Source: Imbroritus primus
GTDB lineage: Bacteria; Pseudomonadota; Gammaproteobacteria; Burkholderiales; Burkholderiaceae
Assembly: GCF_964332355.1 (NCBI RefSeq)
Contig: NZ_OZ201294.1
Coordinates: 186,001-250,000, forward strand
Length of the DNA stretch: 64,000 nucleotides
Reading direction: 5' to 3'
Shown piece by piece: positions 59,774-64,000 of the stretch (positions are counted from its first letter, which is position 1; each line of letters starts with the position of its first letter). Made by a program: the position numbers and the translations under genes. The notes beneath the pieces were generated by a model that saw only the letters and a list, made by a program, of their open reading frames with translations, was not told the origin of the DNA and searched no databases.

Positions 59774-62032
59774 TCAGGCGGGGGTGAGGATAAGTGTCGC
59801 CAAGGGCGGCAGCGTCAGCGTTAGCGAGGCAGGCCAGCCATGTGATGGCTGCGCTACTGCCTGCGCGCCGCCCTGGTTGCCGAGATTGCTGCCGCCGTAG
59901 CACGCTGCATCGGTGTTCAGGCGTTCTTGCCACGGGCCGGCCTGCGGTACACCGACGCGGTAGCCGGGGCGTGGCACCGGCGTGAGATTGCTGATGGCGA
60001 GGACTGGCGCCTCGTTGGCTGCCGCAAGGCGCAGGAAGGCCAGTACGCTATTGTGCGAGTCGTCCCCGACCACCCAGCGGAACCCTTCCTGCACCGCATC
60101 CAGCCTGTGCAGCGCCGGCAGTTGTGCATATAGCCGGTTGAGGTCGCGTACCAGCGACTGCACGCCGGCATGGGCTGGCATATCGAGGAGTTGCCAGTCG
60201 AGCGCGGTGTCGTGATTCCACTCGCGTTCCTGCGCAAGTTCGCCGCCCATGAACAGCAGCTTCTTGCCCGGATGCGCCCACATGAACGCGAGATAAGCGC
60301 GCAGGTTGGCGAAGCGCTGCCACGTATCGCCCGGCATCTTGCCGAGCAGCGAGCCTTTGCCGTGCACCACCTCGTCGTGCGACAACGGCAGCACGAAAGC
60401 CTCGGACCATGCGTAGACCAGGCCGAACGTCATGTTGTGGTGATGCCAGGTGCGATGCACGGGGTCGTGCGCCATATAGCGCAGGGTGTCGTGCATCCAG
60501 CCCATGTTCCACTTGAAGGTGAAGCCCAGGCCGCCGCTGTCGGTGGGTGCTGTCACGCCGGGCCAGGCTGTCGATTCCTCGGCGATGGTCATGGCGCCCG
60601 GGCAGCGCGCCTGCACTTCGGTGTTCAGCGTACGCAGGAAATCGATGGCCTCGAGGTTCTCGCGTCCCCCATGGCGATTGGGAATCCATGCGTTCGGCGC
60701 GCGACTGTAGTCGCGGTACAGCATTGACGCCACCGCGTCCACGCGCAGGCCATCGATATGGAAATGCTCCAGCCAGTGCAGTGCGCTGGCCAGCAGAAAG
60801 CCGCGCACCTCGTTGCGGCCGAGGTTGTAGATCAGCGTGTTCCAGTCCTGGTGCAGGCCCTCGCGGGGGTCGGCATGTTCATACAAAGCGGTGCCATCAA
60901 AGCGCGCCAGGCCGTGCGGGTCGGTCGGAAAATGCGCTGGCACCCAGTCCAGGATCACGCCAAGGTTGGCAGCGTGGCAGCGATCGACGAATCGCGCGAA
61001 TGCCTGCGGCGGGCCAAAGCGCGCGCTTGGCGCGAACAGCGAGAGCGGCTGGTAGCCCCACGAGCCGCCAAACGGATGCTCGGTGATCGGCAACAGTTCG
61101 AGATGCGTGAAGCCGAGATCCTGAACGTAAGGAATCAGGCGGTCGCCGAGCGCATCCCACGACAGCGTGCCGCCATCTGCCGTGCGCTGCCACGACCCGG
61201 CATGCACCTCGTAGATCGACAGCGGCTCGGCGTGCGGATCCTGCGCGGCGCGCCGCTGCATCCAGGCCGCGTCATGCCATGCAAAAGGCGGAGCGGTCTC
61301 GCCGGGGCGCGTGATCACCGACGCGGTGGCGGGCGGCATTTCCGTCATGCGCGCCAGCGGGTCGGCCTTGTCTGGCAGCAGCTCACCATACACAGCGCGT
61401 ACGGCGAACTTGTAGCGGCAGCCGGGCCGCGCTCCCCAGGCTCCCGGTACGAACAGTTCCCACACGCCTGCGCCGTGACGCAGGCGCATGGGATGACGGG
61501 CTGCGTGCCATCCATTGAAATCGCCGAGTACGGCAACCGCGCTGGCATTGGGCGCCCACACCGCGAAGCGCACGCCGGGCACGCCGTCCACGCTCATCGC
61601 CTGCGCTCCCAGCGCTTGCGCCAGCTCGAAATGCCGGCCCTCGCCGAACAGGTGCAGATCCATGTCGCCAAGCAAGGTGGCGAACGCGTACGGATCGGGT
61701 CCGCGCTGCTGGCTGCCGTCGGACCAGGCGACGGTCAGGTCATAGCGGCGCGCGCCGGGCAGCTGCGAGGTCCGCCAGGCCGCATCCACGGCCGTGGGCA
61801 GCAACAGGCTGAACACATCGTTACGCCCGAGCTTCGTCATCGCCATGCGCGTGCCGCCGCACTCGACCCAGGCATGTGCAGCGCCGGGCAGGCATGCACG
61901 GATGCGAGTGCGTGTGCCTTCGCCATGATTTTCCTGCCGCGGACCGAGCAGCGCGAACGGATCTCCGTGCCGGCCCTGCAGCAGCGCGGCGAGGGTCGCC
62001 GTGTCGAGCGGGTCGGCCGGAGCGTCAGACAT
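59774..62032 (-). CDS. glgB: 1,4-alpha-glucan branching enzyme GlgB
   Basis: A 752-residue GH13 branching enzyme. Two N-terminal beta domains (the second with VRFAVWAPNASAVAVLGDFNGW, CBM48) precede the catalytic barrel: YEVHAGSW, ELLPITEHPFGGSWGYQ, nucleophile block DGLRVDAVASMLYRDY, acid/base block TIAEESTAWPGV and LPLSHDEVVHGKGSL. The ATG at 62032 (MSDAPADPLD) overlaps the end of the treS-mak gene by eight bases; the frame back to 62050 is less likely. With TreS-Mak it fits a GlgE-type alpha-glucan route. Confidence 0.95.
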   Translation of the reverse strand: MSDAPADPLDTATLAALLQGRHGDPFALLGPRQENHGEGTRTRIRACLPGAAHAWVECGGTRMAMTKLGRNDVFSLLLPTAVDAAWRTSQLPGARRYDLTVAWSDGSQQRGPDPYAFATLLGDMDLHLFGEGRHFELAQALGAQAMSVDGVPGVRFAVWAPNASAVAVLGDFNGWHAARHPMRLRHGAGVWELFVPGAWGARPGCRYKFAVRAVYGELLPDKADPLARMTEMPPATASVITRPGETAPPFAWHDAAWMQRRAAQDPHAEPLSIYEVHAGSWQRTADGGTLSWDALGDRLIPYVQDLGFTHLELLPITEHPFGGSWGYQPLSLFAPSARFGPPQAFARFVDRCHAANLGVILDWVPAHFPTDPHGLARFDGTALYEHADPREGLHQDWNTLIYNLGRNEVRGFLLASALHWLEHFHIDGLRVDAVASMLYRDYSRAPNAWIPNRHGGRENLEAIDFLRTLNTEVQARCPGAMTIAEESTAWPGVTAPTDSGGLGFTFKWNMGWMHDTLRYMAHDPVHRTWHHHNMTFGLVYAWSEAFVLPLSHDEVVHGKGSLLGKMPGDTWQRFANLRAYLAFMWAHPGKKLLFMGGELAQEREWNHDTALDWQLLDMPAHAGVQSLVRDLNRLYAQLPALHRLDAVQEGFRWVVGDDSHNSVLAFLRLAAANEAPVLAISNLTPVPRPGYRVGVPQAGPWQERLNTDAACYGGSNLGNQGGAQAVAQPSHGWPASLTLTLPPLATLILTPA

Positions 62033-64000
62033 CGTCGTGCTCCGCGACATCTGTCAGCTTGCGTGCCAGGCGCGCCAGGCCGGCCAGTGGCAGGTCGATC
62101 CAGTGTTCCCGATTGGCGGCTTCGTAGCCGACCTCGTAGGCCGCGCGCTCCAGTTGGAACAGGTCCACCAGCGCATGGAACTGCTCCGGCGTGACCCATG
62201 CGTGCGGCGCCTCGGCCGCCGTCTCGAGATAGGCATTCAGGAAGCTCTCCGTGGCGACGCTGCGGAAGCAGGTCAGCAGCGCATCGCGGCGCTGCGCCAG
62301 GGCCGGCGGCAGGGCCGCGACCAGCGGTTCCTGGTGTGTGCCGAGCGTGGCTGCCGCATAGTCGAACGAACGCAGCATGCCCGCCACGTCGCGCAGCGGC
62401 GAAGTCTTGCGGCGCCGTTCGGCTAGCGGCTTGCCTGGCTCGCCTTCGAAATCGACGAGTGCGACATCGTTCTGCACGACCAGTGTCTGCCCCAGGTGAA
62501 AATCGCCATGCACACGGGTTTGCAGGCTGCCGGGCGCCGCCGCGGCGAGCACGCGCAGGCTCGCCGGCAACTGCGGGCGCAGCGCCTGCAGCAGCGCGAT
62601 GTCCTCCGCCATGCGCGCGGCGTTCGGATGGTCGTCAAAGCGCGAACCGGCCAGCTGCGCGAGTGCGCCATCCACCGCGGCCACCACGGTATCGGCCCAT
62701 CCATGTGTGTCGTTCTCCGTTACCGGCACCGGATCGAAGGCAGGGTCGTCGCTCGGCTGCGCGAGCACCGCATGCAGTTGTGCCAGTCGCTGTCCGAGCA
62801 TGGCGGCGATCGGTACATAGCCGCCGAGCGCCTCGCGGCAACCTTCGTCGGACTCCAGTGCGGGCAGGACCTCGTCCAGCGTGCGCGCCAGGTAGTCGAG
62901 CGTCCATTGCCAGCCGTCACCCTGATTAAGCAGGTACGATTGCAGCAGCATCAGCGTATGCGGCGTGCCTTGGGGATCCACACGCACCACTTCACCGAGA
63001 AGTTGCGCACAACTGGCATAGCCATGGCGGGTGAGGTAGCGCGTCATTTCGGCTTCCGGATGGATGCCGCCGGTAATGCGCCGTACCAGCTTCAGGATGG
63101 CGACGTTGCCGTAGCTCAGCGAACTGTTGGACTGTTCCGCCGCGACCCACGCTACCGTCTCCGCGCCGGCAGCATCCAGTTGCGCCGGGTCGGCTTCGGC
63201 GCGGAAGAGGATCTGGCCATCTTCCGTGTCGATCGTGCGTTGCGTGCGGAATGCCTGCAGCACGCCGCGCGCAAACGCTTCAAGGGTGAAGGCATCGGTC
63301 ACCAGGCCGACCCGGCTGCCGGTGCGCGCGCGCGCCAGCGACAGCATGCCGGGCAGTTGCGGTGCGCTGTCGCTGTCGTCCGCATCCCACAGCAGGCCGA
63401 GCGGTAGTTGGTACCGCAGTGTGCGTCCCGCCACCTGTACATCGATCTCGCTGAGCAGGCAGGGGTGCTGCACCCCATCCACGAATGGCACAGCATAGGC
63501 CACGCGCACGGCGTCGAGCGCCCCGTCCTTGGCGGAAAACCATCTGCGCCGGCGCAGATACTCCGGCAGTGCTTCGCGCGCCAGCGTGTCGCGTGCATGG
63601 GCGTTGAGCAGCGGTGTGCCGCGTAGCACCAGCGTGATCTGCTCGGCCATCGGCTCGGGTGGGCCGACGTGCCACGCCGGCGGTTCGGCAGTATCGCTGA
63701 GGACGAACCAGTAGAAGCCGTACGGCGGCAGCGTCAGCAGGTAAGTCAGCTGGCCGATGGCGGGAAAGGAGTTGGCGCCGAGCATTTCCACCGGTACGCG
63801 CCCCGCAAACTCCGCCAGGTCGAGTTCCACCGCCTGGTGGACGCGCGACAGATTGGCCACGCACAGGATGTGTTCCTCACCATGGTCATCGCCATAGGTG
63901 CGCAGGTAGGCGAGGATCTTGCGGTTGCGCGGATACAGGAAGCGCAGCGAGCCGCGCCCAAAGGCGCGATGCTGGCGGCGCAAAGCGAGCATGCGCCGCA
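62025..64000 (-). CDS. treS: Trehalose synthase-maltokinase fusion, C-terminal part (cut by window edge)
   Basis: The last 658 codons of a fused protein; its N-terminal start lies beyond the window. The first visible part is the end of trehalose synthase (RRMLALRRQHRAFGRGSLRFLYPRN, then the C-terminal beta domain PYGFYWFVL). From about 100 residues on comes a maltokinase domain (Pep2/Mak): ALPEYLRRRRWFSAKDG, ILKLVRRITGGIHPE, catalytic loop VHGDFHLGQTLVV and DFEGEPGKPLAERRRKTSPLRDVAGML. TreS interconverts trehalose and maltose; Mak phosphorylates maltose to maltose-1-phosphate for GlgE. GlgE is expected upstream, outside the window. Confidence 0.94.
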   Translation of the reverse strand, partial: RRMLALRRQHRAFGRGSLRFLYPRNRKILAYLRTYGDDHGEEHILCVANLSRVHQAVELDLAEFAGRVPVEMLGANSFPAIGQLTYLLTLPPYGFYWFVLSDTAEPPAWHVGPPEPMAEQITLVLRGTPLLNAHARDTLAREALPEYLRRRRWFSAKDGALDAVRVAYAVPFVDGVQHPCLLSEIDVQVAGRTLRYQLPLGLLWDADDSDSAPQLPGMLSLARARTGSRVGLVTDAFTLEAFARGVLQAFRTQRTIDTEDGQILFRAEADPAQLDAAGAETVAWVAAEQSNSSLSYGNVAILKLVRRITGGIHPEAEMTRYLTRHGYASCAQLLGEVVRVDPQGTPHTLMLLQSYLLNQGDGWQWTLDYLARTLDEVLPALESDEGCREALGGYVPIAAMLGQRLAQLHAVLAQPSDDPAFDPVPVTENDTHGWADTVVAAVDGALAQLAGSRFDDHPNAARMAEDIALLQALRPQLPASLRVLAAAAPGSLQTRVHGDFHLGQTLVVQNDVALVDFEGEPGKPLAERRRKTSPLRDVAGMLRSFDYAAATLGTHQEPLVAALPPALAQRRDALLTCFRSVATESFLNAYLETAAEAPHAWVTPEQFHALVDLFQLERAAYEVGYEAANREHWIDLPLAGLARLARKLTDVAEHDDV

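Noticed and set aside
1..64000. tRNA, rRNA, insertion sequences, integrases or prophage genes
   Set aside because: None seen: no transposase-like product, no terminal inverted repeats around a gene and no tRNA-like cloverleaf recognised by eye; a tRNAscan or ISfinder search would be decisive.

Overview
The window looks like the origin region of a secondary chromosome or megaplasmid (chromid) of a high-GC betaproteobacterium of the Burkholderiaceae, most like Cupriavidus or Ralstonia. The reasons are the gene content (FlhDC-controlled flagella, a Bug-type periplasmic receptor, a PilY1 minor-pilin cluster, NAGGN synthesis and a TreS-maltokinase/GlgB/GlgX/TreZ/MalQ/TreY cluster) together with a plasmid-type replication module (iterons, RepA, ParA, ParB, KfrA-like protein) beside core-type genes. 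The genus is an inference; no rRNA or tRNA gene was seen.

Layout. 1-3.8 kb: motility operon on the minus strand, flhD-flhC-motA-motB-cheY-cheA, running off the left edge; its leader holds a terminator-like hairpin pointing at flhD. 4.4-8.7 kb: a plus-strand group of Bug receptor, gamma-glutamyltransferase-family protein, GntR regulator and TauE/SafE permease. 8.8-12.5 kb: a PAS-GGDEF-EAL protein with a degenerate GGDEF motif, and class II fumarase. 12.5-19.8 kb: minus-strand type IV pilus minor pilins and PilY1 (two pilE-like genes, fimT, pilV, pilW, pilX, pilY1); pilW is frameshifted. 20.1-26.1 kb: an unknown protein, glucokinase, phosphonoacetaldehyde hydrolase, the glutathione-dependent formaldehyde pair (S-formylglutathione hydrolase and alcohol dehydrogenase) and an MscS channel. 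26.2-31.5 kb: the N-acetylglutaminylglutamine amide (NAGGN) osmoprotectant genes with a MarR regulator. 31.9-40.7 kb: phosphodiesterase, RF3, two membrane proteins, a sigma-54 activator without a sensor domain, three small unknowns and a purine permease.

40.9-47.0 kb is the replication and partition module: 18 copies of a 16-bp iteron (plus one outlier at 39.2 kb), DnaA-box-like sites, repA, three TTTCAGCGCTGAAA palindromes around and inside parAB, and a long coiled-coil KfrA-like protein with an unusual C-terminal zinc-ribbon-like end. 47.1-50.8 kb holds a PaiB-like protein and five small stress-type genes, each with its own strong ribosome binding site. 50.9-64 kb is one tightly overlapping minus-strand operon, treS-mak(partial)-glgB-glgX-treZ-malQ-treY, for making, trimming and interconverting alpha-glucans, maltose, maltose-1-phosphate and trehalose.

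Osmotic and desiccation tolerance recurs (MscS, NAGGN, trehalose/alpha-glucan, PRC-barrel/BON/DUF2383-type small proteins). The least explained parts are the control DNA: the iteron field and its outlier, the palindromes at par, the inverted repeats before the KfrA-like gene, the hairpin before flhD and the AT-rich operator-like region before marR.
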